A stretch of DNA of 64,000 bases from DASUNP01 sp963728545 (GCA_963728545.1 CAVSKO010000002.1:1736001-1800000); one strand, 5' to 3'. Shown: positions 1-10,062, counted from the stretch's first letter. The notes: generated by a model not told the origin, from the sequence alone. Numbers and translations: made by a program.

Positions 1-2587
1 CACGGCCCCCAGGCAAAGCCTCGACATCTGCACCGCGTCATTAACGATCTCTAAGCCTGTGCCGGGCGAGCCCAGCAAATCTTTTTCTCCTACTGAAACA
101 TCATCCAGATGCAAGGAGCTTTGGACCATACCGCGAACGCCCATCGTCAGCGCTTCCGGGCCTATGCGGAGAACCAGGCGCTCCCTGCCGCACAACAAAC
201 CCCGTGATGCCGCCATCATCCGGAAGTTGAGCGAAGACGTTGATGACACCGGCCCAGGCCGATGTACCGCTCCAAATCTTTGTGCCGCGCAGTCGCCAGC
301 CGCCATTGCCGTTCGGCACGGCTGTCGCCTGCAACGCTCTCGGATTTGACCCCGCGCCCGGCTCTGTCAGCGCGAATGAGGAAAGCTCGCGTCCTGCGGC
401 AAGACCCGGAAGCAACTCTTCACGCAGGCCGGCGTCTGCGTAAAATTGAATGGGGCGAATGCCCAGGGCATTGTTGCCGACCACAAAGCAGGCAAGCGTC
501 AGATCGATAGCCCCCATCTGCTGCAAGATTCGCATCGCGTCATGGCTGGCGAGAGCCAGGCCGCCGTAGGCTTCGGGCACCTGCATGCCGAGCAGTCCGC
601 GATTGCCAAAATCGAGCACGATGTATGGCGGTATCGAGCGACGCTCGTCTATGAGCCGCGAGTCTATTCGCTTGTCCGCATAGACGCGAAGCCAGGAGAT
701 AAGATCGTCAGCGCGCTGTTCGCTCGCTGACGATATGCAGGCCGCAGGCGATTTAGCTGGCTGGTAGCGTCGCTCCTCGTCAACGACTACCTGCGGCGAT
801 GACGTCTTGTGTTCAGCAATTGAATCTAATGACCACAAATGAATGGCATCGAGATTGCCCGCGAGAAATCCCGCCCTACAGGTATGACGCTGAATCTTGC
901 CGCTAGAAGTTTTCGGTATCGTCCTCGGCTTAATCAGTGCGACGGCATAGACCTGCAACTCATGCTCTTCCATCACTGCCTGGCAGATAGCTTCGATGAT
1001 CTGGTCCGGGTCGCCCTTTTTTTGATCAACCTCGTGGACTATTGCCAGCCGCTCTTCACCCGTGGCATCAACAGCAAAAGCGGCTCCGCATCCCGGCCTG
1101 AGCGCCGGGTGACACTTTTCAACCGTGAGTTCGATGTCCTGCGGATATATATTGCGGCCCCGTATTATGAGCATGTCCTTGATCCGGCCCGTAACAAATA
1201 ACTCGCCGTCTTTCATGAATCCGAGATCGCGCGTGCGCAAAAACGGCCCCTCCCCGCTCTCTGCTATGTGAGCGCGGAAGGTCAGCTCGGTCTCCTCCGG
1301 TTGATTCCAGTACCCCTGGGCCACGCTGCTATCCGATAGCCATATCTCTCCCACTTCGCCCGGCCCGCAACGGCGCGACGATTCGGGGTCCACGATAGCG
1401 ACCTTCATATCGAGGACAGGGTGGCCGCAGCCGACAAAGGCCCTCGCGCCATGCTTTTGCTGCTGCGGCTCTAGGATGCGCTTTTGCCGCTCAAGCGCGC
1501 TCACGTCGGCCAAGCAGTATGAGGGATCATGTCCCTTGAGCTTGGTCGAGACCAGTAAGGTCAATTCGGCCAGTCCGTAGGACGGATAAAAAGAGTCACG
1601 GCGGAATCCGCAGGGGGCAAACGCCTCATAGAAATCATCAAGGGTCTTTTTGTGAATCGGCTCGGCTGCGTTATAAGCCATCCGCCAGTTGCTCAAATCC
1701 AGGCCCGCCCGCTCGTCCGGTGTGACCTTGCGTACGCAGAGCGCATAGGCAAAATTTGGCCCCCCGCTGTGAGTCACCCTGTAGCGTGTGATCGCCCTGA
1801 GCCATTCGGCGGGTTTTTGCGCAAATGACACTGGCGACATCTGCAGGCAAGAGTACCCGCTGTAGATGGGCTGGACGGTGCCGTGGACCAGCCCGTCGTC
1901 ATGATAATTGGGCACCCAGATAAGAGACACGCTCTCAGGCGTGTACTCCCAGGCCTGGCTTATGTAATGAGAGTTTCTCAGTAGATTCGCGTGGGTCACC
2001 ATCACGCCTTTGGGCGCGGCGGTCGAGCCGGAAGTATACTGAAGGAAGGCGAGGCTATCGCCGCTGATTTCGGGCTGCTGCCATTGATCGGCAAGCTCTG
2101 TCGAAACGTCATCCGTGGCAATCCAGTGCAACCCCTGCAAATCGGGAGTCTGTTGGAGCGATTCTTGAACCGCAGACAGGATGGATGATGTGGTCAAGGC
2201 AGCCGCAGGACGAGCATCTTTGCAGACGCCGCGCACCCTGCTCAAGGTTCGGCCCGGCCTGGAAGGGTCGGGGGGTGGCACCGGCACAGCTATGACCCCG
2301 CTGTAGAGAGAGCCGAAAAAAGCGGCTACGAATTCCAACCCTGGTGGGTACAATAGCAGTACCCGCTCTCCGCTTTTTATTCGGCTTTGGAGTAGAGCGC
2401 TGATGGATCGGGCTTGACGATCCAGTTGCAGATAACTCAGGCTCGGCCCTTCATTCTCTGCGTCCGGTAAAAAGGTAAAAGCTCGCCTATCGGGCTGCCG
2501 GCTTACCCTCCGGAGCAATAATTCAACTAGATTTGTTGGCATATCAACTTGCGAGGTGAGACTATCAACAAGACGACGATTATTCAT
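1..2587 (-). CDS. Fatty acyl-AMP ligase fused to acyl-CoA dehydrogenase (3' end outside window, frameshifted)
   Basis: Activates a free fatty acid as acyl-adenylate and probably loads it on a carrier; the fused dehydrogenase could introduce or act on an alpha,beta double bond. The N-terminal ~590 residues are a FAAL: LQYTSGSTAAPKG (ATP loop), WVPNYHDDGL, RTRDLGF, a KDMLIIRGRNIYPQD hinge and KTSSGKIQR with the catalytic Lys. From about residue 660 an acyl-CoA dehydrogenase starts (VPEAYGG, FALTEPGAGS). The reading frame as given stops at 101, but a one-base insertion at 169-175 explains this: the other frame continues to base 1 as GLRIGPEALTMGVRG... The start at 2587 (MNNRRL) is chosen because an earlier in-frame start at 2713 would overlap the divergent MFS gene; there is no strong ribosome site. 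What follows the dehydrogenase lies outside the window. FAAL assignment is firm; the substrate is unknown. Confidence 0.88.
169..175 (-). other. Frameshift site 1 (GAGAACC) in the FAAL-dehydrogenase gene
   Basis: The coding strand reads GCG CCT GGTTCTC CGC. Dropping one T gives GAPGLRIG, the expected dehydrogenase sequence, which then stays open to the window edge. The heptamer (GAGAACC on the plus strand) is the same as at three other frameshifts in this window. Confidence 0.8.
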
Positions 2588-2617
2588 TTGAAATAAGTGA
2601 AAAAATGACAAGCAAAA

Positions 2618-3985
2618 ATGATGAAGTCCGATAGCAACAAAGACGCTTTGATTGGACATGACGCAAAGCAAAGCGCAGGCGGCCTCGCCTTCATGTTGCG
2701 CGCCCTCAGTCACAGAAACTACAAACTATTTTTCAGCGGCCAGAGCATCTCGCTCATCGGGACGTGGATGACGCGGATTGCAACGAGCTGGCTGGTCTAT
2801 CGCCTGACCGGCTCGGCGTTTTTGTTGGGAGTCGTCGGTTTTGCCGGGCAGATACCGTCGTTCGTCCTCGCCCCCTTCGCAGGCGTACTCGTAGATCGCT
2901 GGGACAGGCATCGCCTGCTCGTCGTCACTCAGGTGTTGGCGCTCTTGCAATCACTGGCCCTGGCAATCCTGACGCTCACCGGATACATCAAAATCTGGCA
3001 CGTCATCGTCCTCATCGTTTTTCAAGGTCTCATAAATGCCTTCGACATGCCCGCGCGGCAAGCCTTCGTCGTCGAGATGGTCGAAAAAAGAGAAGACCTC
3101 GCCAATGCCATTGCCCTGAACTCTTCGATGGTGAATGCGGCGCGATTGCTCGGGCCTTCAATCGGCGGAGTCGTCATCGCGGCGGTGGGCGAAGGCTGGT
3201 GTTTTATGATCGACGCCGTCAGCTATCTGGCCGTCATCGCCTCGCTGCTTGCGATGAAGGTAGCCCCGCGCATGACTAGACGAGCTAAGGATGAGAACCT
3301 GCTCGGGCAACTGCGCGAGGGCTGGAAGTATGCTTTCAGCTTTGCGCCGATCCGCAACGTCCTGTTGCTATTGGCAATCGTGAGTCTGATCGGGATGCCG
3401 TACACTGTTTTGATGCCGGTCTTTGCCAACGAAGTATTGCGCGGCGGCCCGAATACGCTGGGATTTTTGATGGCGGCATCGGGCGTCGGCGCGCTCACGG
3501 GGGCGATGTTTCTGGCGGCGCGCAAATCCGTACTCGGCCTCGGCAAATACATCCCGCTGATGGCGGGCGTGTTTGGCGCGGGGCTGATGGTTTTCTCGTT
3601 TTCACGGACGTTGTGGCTGTCGCTGTTGTTAATGATCGTCACCGGGCTTGGATTTATGATCCAGATGGCCGCGAGCAACACCGTTTTGCAAACAATTGTG
3701 GACGAGGACAAACGCGGGCGCGTGATGAGCTTCTACACTATGGCTTTTATGGGCACGGCCCCGTTCGGCAGTCTGCTTGCGGGAATCATCGCGGAGCGAA
3801 TCGGCGTGCCGCAGACTCTCTTTTTCGGCGGCCTGGGTTGCGTATTGGGCGCGCTCTGGTTTGCAAGAACGCTGCCGGCTCTGCGGCGCGATGTCAGGCC
3901 GATCTATGTCAAGATAGGCATACTTCCGGAGATGGCCGAAGGAATTCAGCGGACTTCCGAGCTGAGCGTTCCGCCTGAAGCATAA
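2618..3985 (+). CDS. MFS exporter, EntS/MFS_3-like
   Basis: A 455-residue major facilitator protein with about 12 hydrophobic segments, probably a proton-driven exporter in the inner membrane. The N-terminal motif LRALSHRNYKLFFSGQSISLIGTW, read here in part, and the loop LVDRWDRHRLL are typical of the EntS-like MFS_3 family, whose best known member exports enterobactin. It is the only plus-strand gene and stands back to back with the acyl-AMP ligase, only 30 bases between the two starts, so any promoters must overlap the coding ends. A later Met (MLRALSHRN, residue 27) matches the usual family start and is a possible alternative. It converges on the transaldolase-like gene. Its role in exporting the locus product is inferred from position only. 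Confidence 0.85.
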   Translation: MMKSDSNKDALIGHDAKQSAGGLAFMLRALSHRNYKLFFSGQSISLIGTWMTRIATSWLVYRLTGSAFLLGVVGFAGQIPSFVLAPFAGVLVDRWDRHRLLVVTQVLALLQSLALAILTLTGYIKIWHVIVLIVFQGLINAFDMPARQAFVVEMVEKREDLANAIALNSSMVNAARLLGPSIGGVVIAAVGEGWCFMIDAVSYLAVIASLLAMKVAPRMTRRAKDENLLGQLREGWKYAFSFAPIRNVLLLLAIVSLIGMPYTVLMPVFANEVLRGGPNTLGFLMAASGVGALTGAMFLAARKSVLGLGKYIPLMAGVFGAGLMVFSFSRTLWLSLLLMIVTGLGFMIQMAASNTVLQTIVDEDKRGRVMSFYTMAFMGTAPFGSLLAGIIAERIGVPQTLFFGGLGCVLGALWFARTLPALRRDVRPIYVKIGILPEMAEGIQRTSELSVPPEA

Positions 3986-4113
3986 AGGGTCAACGATTAT
4001 AGCGGGTTGCAACTGAATGTGACCGCTTATTTTGGAGTGCTGCCTATCCTAGCTGCATTCGCGTGCAAGCTGCTGTAGTGAAGAGGTGACATAAGTGTCG
4101 ATGGGCCTGGGCT

Positions 4114-4809
4114 TCAGGGCTGCTTTAACATCGCCTCTGCTTTCGCCGCGTCGCGCAGGAACATCTGAACGGTCTCTTTGGTGTAAGGATGCACGAGCAT
4201 CCCTTCCAGTAAAGCCGGTATGACCGTGACGATGTGCGCTCCGGCTTCGAGCCACTCGATCACGTTTAGAACCTCGCGCGTCGAGCCGACGATTATCTCC
4301 GATTTCAGGTTGAATTGATCGAGCAGCTTGCGCAGCCTTGTTATCTCGCTACACGAATTGAACCCCATATTGTTTACACGACCGCCGAATATCGAGACGT
4401 ATGTTGCTCCGGCCATCGCCGCAAGAAAACATTGCTGCGCGCTCATCATCGCCGTAACGTTAACGCGAATGTTATGATTCGTCTCCAGGTCATGGATGAC
4501 CTCGACGTTTTCCAGCTCGCCCACGGGGCCGTGAATGGTCACCTTTACAACTATGTTATCGGCCCAGCTCGCGAAACTCTGAGCCTGCTCGATCATCGAC
4601 AGGGGGTCGTTTGTCGTGACCTCGACCGAAAGCGGTAGCGGCGCAATCAGGCTTGCGATCTCTTTCGAGTGCGACTCGATGCCCTTCCTCCCTCCCGTCA
4701 CCCCCTGCTTCAGAAGTATCGTCGGGTTGGTTGTAACGCCGCGAATTATTCCCATCCGATGGAATCGCTTGATCTCCTGCAAGTCGGCGGTATCGAGAAA
4801 AATCGGCAT
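4114..4809 (-). CDS. Transaldolase / fructose-6-phosphate aldolase-like protein
   Basis: A 231-residue TIM-barrel class I aldolase of the small transaldolase (FSA/TalC) group. Visible features are the TTNPT motif at residues 26-30, VVKVT with the probable Schiff-base Lys89, NVTAMMS, and IVGSTR near the phosphate site. The length matches the short family (about 215-230). The start is set at the Met of MPIFLD because AAAGGAG lies nine bases upstream; a longer frame beginning at 4857 would contain that site. Last gene of the minus-strand run, 98 bases after the ABC ATPase with a hairpin between. It might supply a sugar or a C3 unit to the pathway or be an unrelated neighbour; the sequence does not decide. 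Confidence 0.85.
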   Translation of the reverse strand: MPIFLDTADLQEIKRFHRMGIIRGVTTNPTILLKQGVTGGRKGIESHSKEIASLIAPLPLSVEVTTNDPLSMIEQAQSFASWADNIVVKVTIHGPVGELENVEVIHDLETNHNIRVNVTAMMSAQQCFLAAMAGATYVSIFGGRVNNMGFNSCSEITRLRKLLDQFNLKSEIIVGSTREVLNVIEWLEAGAHIVTVIPALLEGMLVHPYTKETVQMFLRDAAKAEAMLKQP

Positions 4810-4817
4810 GGCGACCG

Positions 4818-4824
4818 CTCCTTT
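4818..4824 (-). promoter_or_regulatory. Ribosome binding site fixing the transaldolase start
   Basis: AAAGGAG on the minus strand, nine bases before the ATG at 4809. It shows that translation begins at MPIFLD and not at the upstream in-frame codon at 4857. Confidence 0.8.
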
Positions 4825-4841
4825 CACCCATAAACTCCAAT

Positions 4842-4874
4842 CTTCGGAGCGCGACAAGTCGCCGCGCTCCGAAG
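4842..4874. repeat. Palindromic intergenic element (12-bp stem, 9-nt loop)
   Basis: Perfect inverted arms CTTCGGAGCGCG (4842-4853) and CGCGCTCCGAAG (4863-4874) lie between the ABC ATPase and the transaldolase-like gene. The sequence AAGTCGCCGC-CTCC-AAG is shared with the hairpin at 23076-23111, so both belong to one dispersed palindrome family. No U-run follows, so a simple rho-independent terminator is unlikely; mRNA stabilisation or a REP-like element fits better. Confidence 0.75.
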
Positions 4875-4907
4875 CGCACTAGCTCCCGCACAGGCATTTC
4901 TACAAAG

Positions 4908-5642
4908 CTATCCCCAGGCGCTCTTTTCCCTCGGCGACGCTGCTTTCTGCCCCGCTTCCTCTTCCACAACGCGCCCGTCAAAAAGGTGTATGGTCCTGTC
5001 GGCGTGGCGCGCATACCGGGGGTCGTGCGTGACCATGCAGATGGTCGATCCGGCTTCGTGAAGCTTTTGAAACAGCTCAATCACGGTCTCGCCATTTGCC
5101 GAGTCGAGGTTCCCCGTAGGCTCGTCGGCAAGCACAATGGCGGGATCGCCCGCGATGGCGCGCGCGACGGCCACGCGCTGCTGCTGGCCGCCGGATAGCT
5201 GGCTCGGCAGATGTTTTGCGCGGTGCGCCATCCCGGCCCGCTCCAGCGCTTCGTTGGTGCGCTTCTTGCGCTCCGCAGACTTCATGCCGCGATAGGTCAG
5301 GGGCAGCTCCACATTCTCAAAGACCGAGAGATCGCCGATGAGGTTGAAGCTTTGAAATACAAAGCCCACCTCGCGGTTTCGAATCCGCGCGCGGTCTGAG
5401 AGCTTGAGATTGGCTACCGGGCTGCCGCTGAGCAAAAACGTTCCATTGGTTGGAGAGTCCAGCAGACCTAGAAGCGATAGCAGAGTCAACTTGCCGCAGC
5501 CCGACGGGCCGGCTATGGAAACATACTCTCCCTTCTTGATCTCCAGGTGAACGTCGGAAAGGGCGTGGGTTTCAATCTCATCGGTGTAAAAGATCTTGCT
5601 CACGCCTTCAAGGCGGATCAGTGGTTGATCGGATGTGCTCAT
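4908..5642 (-). CDS. ABC transporter ATPase, LolD/MacB type, with altered Walker A
   Basis: A 244-residue ATP-binding subunit of the MacB/LolD (FtsE-like) family. It has the Q-loop (VFQSFNLI), the signature LSGGQQQRVAVARA, Walker B with catalytic Glu (IVLADEPTGNLDS) and the switch His (MVTHD). Walker A is unusual: GPSGCGKLT, where the Ser/Thr that directly follows Lys51 and binds magnesium is Leu52. The codon is TTG where TCG (Ser) would be expected, a one-base difference at 5488. AAAGGAG lies seven bases before the ATG. It is 84 bases downstream of the duplicated permease and is presumably its partner. With this residue ATP hydrolysis should be poor, unless it is a sequencing error or Thr53 compensates. 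Confidence 0.9.
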   Translation of the reverse strand: MSTSDQPLIRLEGVSKIFYTDEIETHALSDVHLEIKKGEYVSIAGPSGCGKLTLLSLLGLLDSPTNGTFLLSGSPVANLKLSDRARIRNREVGFVFQSFNLIGDLSVFENVELPLTYRGMKSAERKKRTNEALERAGMAHRAKHLPSQLSGGQQQRVAVARAIAGDPAIVLADEPTGNLDSANGETVIELFQKLHEAGSTICMVTHDPRYARHADRTIHLFDGRVVEEEAGQKAASPREKSAWG

Positions 5643-5726
5643 CTTTCATTCTCCTTTAACTCAGCTCTTACCATTTTTTCGAATCCGATTTTTTAATCAT
5701 TCGGATCGCTACGGCGGACGCGCAGT

Positions 5727-8144
5727 TTACTCATAGCGCAGCGCCACCATCGGGTCTACCTTCGTCGCCCTGCGCGCGGGGAGGTAACAGGCCAACAGCC
5801 CCACGACTGCCAGTATTAGCGAAACGCTCCCGAAGGTGACCATGTCGGCCGTGTCAACTCCGTACAGCATGCTCGACAGGAACTGGGTCAGGCCAAGCGA
5901 CGCTCCGAAACCGATTACTACTCCGATGAAGACGAGAAGCATCCCCTGGCCGACCACAAGCTTCAACACATCGCCGGTCTGCGCTCCCAGCGCCATGCGC
6001 ACTCCTATCTCATGCGTGCGCTGCGTGACCGAGTAGGCCATCAGACTGTAGACGCCGACTATCGCCAGTATCAGCGATATGACGGCAAAGCCGCTCACAA
6101 GGATCATCGAGAAACGCCTGGTCGCAAGCGACTTCGACAGCTGTTCCTCCATAGTCCCGACGTTGAATACAGGCTGATCTTTATCAACTGCCCGGACTTC
6201 TCTTCTCACATCCGCAGCCAGGCTTATAGGATCGGCATTGGTCCGCACAACCAGCGTCATCGTGTTTGAAGGATTCTGGAAGTACGAGAGAAAAGATTCA
6301 GGCCTCGACTCGGCGTCCAGCCCGAAGTGCTTCACGTCGCCCACAACGCCTACGATCTGGCTGCCGGTATCTATCCCGGTCACGTCCAGATCGATGAGCT
6401 TCCCGATAGGGTCTTCGTTGGGGAAGTAACGGCGGGCGAGCGTCTCGTTGATAATGACAACGCTGGGTGCGCCGAAGGCATCGCGCTCGGTGAAGGGCCG
6501 CCCGTTCTTTATAGGTATTCCCATCGCCTGGAAATAGTCCGGGTCTATCATTCGAAACTGGGAGAGAGGTTTTTCACCCGGGCCGAGCGGCGGGCGTCCT
6601 TTGATGGTCAGGCCCGTCGAGTCGCTGTCTGTCAGCGGAAGGTTAGTGATCGCTCCGGCTGACTCCACACCGGGCAGCGCCTTCACGCGTTGCAAAACCG
6701 CCTGATAGAAGCCGCCTACCTGCGGAGGCTTGGCATACTTCGTGGGCGGCAAAGCCACGGATACGGTCAGCAGGTTGTCGGCTTTAAATCCCGGATCGAC
6801 CTTCAGAACCTGCGAGAAGCTCTTGACCAGCAGGCCCGCCGTGATCGCGAGCATCAAAGCCAGAGCCACTTCTGCGACTACGAGTATGCTCCGCAATCGC
6901 CCGCTCTGCTTGCCGGTCATAGGCCCCCTGCCGCCTTCTTTCAATTCTTCGTTCACGTTCGGCTTAGAGCCGCGCAAGGCCGGGAGTATGCTCACAAGGA
7001 TGCCTGTCAGCAGCGAGACCCCCAGCGTAAAGGCGAGCACCTGCCCATTTATTCCGATATTCTTCGCGCGCGGGAAATTGTCCAGTATGAAGTCGGGCAC
7101 GCCTGTTACAAGGAACCGCGAACCCCACAGGGTCAGGATCAGGCCGAGCGCGCCGCCCGCCAGAAATATGATGAGCGTCTCGGTCGTAAGCTGACGGATG
7201 AGACGCCCGCGAGATGCGCCTAAGGCCGTTCGGATCGCCAACTCTTTACTGCGCGCGGTCGCCCGAACCAACAGCAGGTTGGCCACGTTTATGCAGGCGA
7301 TCAGGAGGATCACGGCTACAGCGGCCAGCAGCATGTAAAGGATCGGCTCAACGTCGCTGACCAGCCCCTCCTGCGCGGGTATGAGTCGGCCGCCAATCCC
7401 CGTGTGGGTCTGCGGGCTCTTTTGCTGGATATTACGAGCTATGGCATCAATTTCGGCCTGCCCTTGTTCGCGAGAGACGCCCCCCTTGAGACGCCCCATC
7501 GCGAAAAGAAATCTGACCCCGCGCTCGCTCATGTCGTCCGGCGAAAAGATGAGCGGCGCCCAGACATCGCTCTTCTGCGGCACCTGAAACTCAGCAGGCA
7601 TAACTCCGACTATCGTGAAGCTCCTGCCGTTGATCAGCAGCGTCCTTCCGAGGACTTCTGGATCAGAGCCGAATTCCCGTTGCCACAGGCCCTGGCTGAT
7701 GATCGCGACCAGATTGCTTCCGGGCTGTTCCTCTTCGGGAAAGAACGTTCGGCCAAGCAACGGCTTCGCGCCCAGCATCGGGAAGAGATTTGTCGTCACG
7801 TAGAACCCCGGCAGCTTCTGCGGCTCGTCTATGTTCGTGAGGTTTATGGCCCACCTGCGAGCGGCCGCGATGCTTTCGAAATTCTGGTTCTGATCACGGT
7901 AGTCCACATAATCGGCAGGCGAGAGCGGGATCGTGTCTCCATCGGGAGTCGTCTCCCATAGAACCATCATTTGTTCGGGGTTGTGGGTCGGCAGGGAGTC
8001 CAGCAAGATCGTATTAACGACATTAAAAATGGCGCTGCTCGCTCCTATCCCCAGTGCTAAAGTAATAATCGCAACGGCAATAAAGCCGGGCCGCTTTGCG
8101 AGCGACCTGATGCCGTACTTGATGTCCTGCAGGAATCTGTCCAT
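5727..8144 (-). CDS. Duplicated MacB-like ABC permease (ADOP family)
   Basis: An 805-residue inner-membrane permease with two MacB periplasmic-core/FtsX units in tandem: an N-terminal transmembrane helix (AVAIITLALGIGASSAIF), a periplasmic domain, three helices near residues 270-400, then a second TM helix (ILVVAEVALALMLAITAGLL), a second periplasmic domain and a final FtsX block. The C terminus LPARRATKVDPMVALRYE is diagnostic. This length and duplication match the acidobacterial duplicated orphan permeases. Many of those lack a neighbouring ATPase; here one follows directly. GGAGGTGA precedes the ATG. MacB-type systems export peptides or lipoproteins mechanically, so a part in product export or self-protection is possible but inferred. 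Confidence 0.9.
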   Translation of the reverse strand: MDRFLQDIKYGIRSLAKRPGFIAVAIITLALGIGASSAIFNVVNTILLDSLPTHNPEQMMVLWETTPDGDTIPLSPADYVDYRDQNQNFESIAAARRWAINLTNIDEPQKLPGFYVTTNLFPMLGAKPLLGRTFFPEEEQPGSNLVAIISQGLWQREFGSDPEVLGRTLLINGRSFTIVGVMPAEFQVPQKSDVWAPLIFSPDDMSERGVRFLFAMGRLKGGVSREQGQAEIDAIARNIQQKSPQTHTGIGGRLIPAQEGLVSDVEPILYMLLAAVAVILLIACINVANLLLVRATARSKELAIRTALGASRGRLIRQLTTETLIIFLAGGALGLILTLWGSRFLVTGVPDFILDNFPRAKNIGINGQVLAFTLGVSLLTGILVSILPALRGSKPNVNEELKEGGRGPMTGKQSGRLRSILVVAEVALALMLAITAGLLVKSFSQVLKVDPGFKADNLLTVSVALPPTKYAKPPQVGGFYQAVLQRVKALPGVESAGAITNLPLTDSDSTGLTIKGRPPLGPGEKPLSQFRMIDPDYFQAMGIPIKNGRPFTERDAFGAPSVVIINETLARRYFPNEDPIGKLIDLDVTGIDTGSQIVGVVGDVKHFGLDAESRPESFLSYFQNPSNTMTLVVRTNADPISLAADVRREVRAVDKDQPVFNVGTMEEQLSKSLATRRFSMILVSGFAVISLILAIVGVYSLMAYSVTQRTHEIGVRMALGAQTGDVLKLVVGQGMLLVFIGVVIGFGASLGLTQFLSSMLYGVDTADMVTFGSVSLILAVVGLLACYLPARRATKVDPMVALRYE

Positions 8145-8200
8145 TACGTCACCTCCGCTTTTTTCGTATTATCTACCCACCCGGCAAATCAGATTTCAGC

Positions 8201-9130
8201 CTAGAGTTTGCGCAGGTAAATGTTCGCGCCTGATGTGCGGAGCACAAGGCGCGGCCCGCCGCCATTCACGTTGGCCTCAACCGATGAGCCTAGCTCTCCC
8301 TGCACAGTGACAGGGAAGTCCGTTACCACGCGACCGCCGGAAGAAGTCCTCGCGTCGAGGTTCACCCCGACGCCTTCACCCAGGCGGACGGTAACATGCC
8401 CGCCGGAAGTATAGAGTTGACAATCGTTGTTAGGCTGCCCAGAGATGCGCGCCTCGACCGACCCGCCCGATGTCTTCGCCTCGATCTGGCCGAGGACTTC
8501 GTCAACCTTTATGCCGCCGCCGGATGTTTCCGCGACTATATGGCCTTTCACTCGATTCAGATCAATGCCGCCACCCGAGGTATGCACGTCCGCATTCCCT
8601 TCCGTTTCAGTAAGGATTATGCCGCCGCCCTTGGTCTCGCCCGCGATCTTGCCTTGAACGCGGGTGAAGGTCAGGCCGCCCCCTACGGTTTCAGCGCTCA
8701 CCTCACCTTGCAGGCTCTCGACCGAAATCCCGCCCCCGTGCGACTTCGCTCTCACGTTGTAGTAGCGCGGCACAGTTATGCGTAACTCCAGATGCGCCTG
8801 CCCGCGACGGCCATTAAAGTCTGCACGGACGCGGACGTCATCGCCCTGCTGCGCGCAGTTGACATCAATGTCTTGTATTATCTTGTCGGCGTCCCTCTCA
8901 TACTTTTTATAAACCTCGCGCGTGGTCTCTATCTCGACCTTGTTGCCATCGACGGCTTGAATATAGACAGAGCCTTCGTCCGCCTCTAAGAAGAGCGAGC
9001 CGCCTGGGTTGACAAAGAATTGCACCTTTGAGGAATCTCTGACGCTCTCGCGCGTCTTTGATAACCCGAACCAGGAAAGCGTAAATGTAATTACAAAGAA
9101 GGCCACGAAAAATAGAGACAAAATTCTCAT
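8201..9130 (-). CDS. DUF4097-type beta-repeat envelope protein
   Basis: A 309-residue protein with an N-terminal signal anchor (about residues 1-20, hydrophobic) followed from about residue 130 by repeated short beta strands punctuated with GGG/TSGGGI motifs. This is the pattern of the DUF4097/putative adhesin family, expected to form a beta-helix. It is probably exported and membrane-tethered. The start is the Met of MRILSL: GGAGG lies eight bases upstream, and an in-frame ATG at 9145 overlaps that site. It is followed after 56 bases by the duplicated permease, suggesting one operon. The family has no established biochemical function; do not read more into it. Confidence 0.8.
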   Translation of the reverse strand: MRILSLFFVAFFVITFTLSWFGLSKTRESVRDSSKVQFFVNPGGSLFLEADEGSVYIQAVDGNKVEIETTREVYKKYERDADKIIQDIDVNCAQQGDDVRVRADFNGRRGQAHLELRITVPRYYNVRAKSHGGGISVESLQGEVSAETVGGGLTFTRVQGKIAGETKGGGIILTETEGNADVHTSGGGIDLNRVKGHIVAETSGGGIKVDEVLGQIEAKTSGGSVEARISGQPNNDCQLYTSGGHVTVRLGEGVGVNLDARTSSGGRVVTDFPVTVQGELGSSVEANVNGGGPRLVLRTSGANIYLRKL

Positions 9131-9279
9131 GTGCTTTTCCTCCATATGTCTGTCAGGAACTGATTACGCAGATACTGTTTGGGGTAGGGCCATTCTAGCC
9201 CTTCCGGGAGCCACCGTCAATTGGGGGTAAAACCTCTTGTTGTGTTTGGAATTACACCGGCTCGAACTCGAATCGAGAC

Positions 9280-10062
9280 TCACAATTCAGAGAGCCGATG
9301 CTGCAATTCTCGCCAGAGCACGCCGAGCAAGAGCGGCTGGGCCGAGTTAAGGTAGAAGTGATCGCCCGGAAACGTTCTCACGGCGAATGCGCCCGTAGTG
9401 TGATGGCACCAGGCTTCCATCTGTTCCACCGTCACATCCGGGTCTTCAATCCCCATGAATGCGCTGATTGGACAATCCAGCGGCGGCTCGCTCTGATACT
9501 CGTAAGTCTGTATCAGCTCGAAATCGGCCCGGATGATCGGTATTACCAGTTGCATCAACTCAGGGTGTTCGAGGACTTCTTTCGGCGTGCCGCTGATGCG
9601 GCGCAGGAAGGCGATCAACTCATCCTCCGGCAGGTCATAAACTCGCTGGCCCGACTCGTCCAGATGCGGCGCGCGGTGAGCGGAAACAAATATCTGTACC
9701 GGTTCCAGCCCGTGTTCGCGGCGCAGATGGCGAGCAAGCTCGAAACAGATCAACGCGCCCATGCTGTGACCGAACAGCGCGAACGGTTTATCCAGGTCTG
9801 CGAGTATTGCCCTGCTCACTGCTTCGATTAAAGGTGAGAGCCGCGTGAAGGGCGCTTCTTTTAATCGCCCGATCCGTCCGGGCATCTGTACCGGGCACAC
9901 CTCTACACCTTGCGGAAGCTTCTCAGGCCAGTTGCGGAAGATCGTAGAGTTGCCTCCGGCGTAAGGAAAGCAAAAAAGCCGAAGCCCGGCCTGCGGGTTC
10001 AACTCAGGGCAGGCGAGCCAGGGGTTTGCGGTCAATGTGCCCTTCATATTTGGGGTTGCCAT
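9280..10062 (-). CDS. Type II (editing) thioesterase
   Basis: A 260-residue alpha/beta hydrolase that removes wrong or stalled acyl groups from carrier proteins in NRPS/PKS lines. It begins like the GrsT/RifR family (LRLFCFPYAGGNSTIFRNW), with the nucleophile in GHSMGA (Ser100), an Asp in GIEDPD (Asp207) and the His in GDHFYLN (His235). The upstream ribosome site is weak (GAAGAT). It sits after the MbtH-like gene within the same minus-strand run. The assignment is secure; the natural substrate is any mis-acylated carrier in this locus. Confidence 0.93.
   Translation of the reverse strand: MATPNMKGTLTANPWLACPELNPQAGLRLFCFPYAGGNSTIFRNWPEKLPQGVEVCPVQMPGRIGRLKEAPFTRLSPLIEAVSRAILADLDKPFALFGHSMGALICFELARHLRREHGLEPVQIFVSAHRAPHLDESGQRVYDLPEDELIAFLRRISGTPKEVLEHPELMQLVIPIIRADFELIQTYEYQSEPPLDCPISAFMGIEDPDVTVEQMEAWCHHTTGAFAVRTFPGDHFYLNSAQPLLLGVLWRELQHRLSEL

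Noticed and set aside
4810..4857. A 16-residue N-terminal extension of the transaldolase-like protein
   Set aside because: The strong AAAGGAG lies inside the extension at the right distance from the internal ATG, and family members begin at MPIFLDTA-like sequences.
9131..9279. A small gene or regulatory RNA between the beta-repeat protein and the thioesterase
   Set aside because: No frame with a ribosome site and no convincing fold could be seen in these 149 bases.
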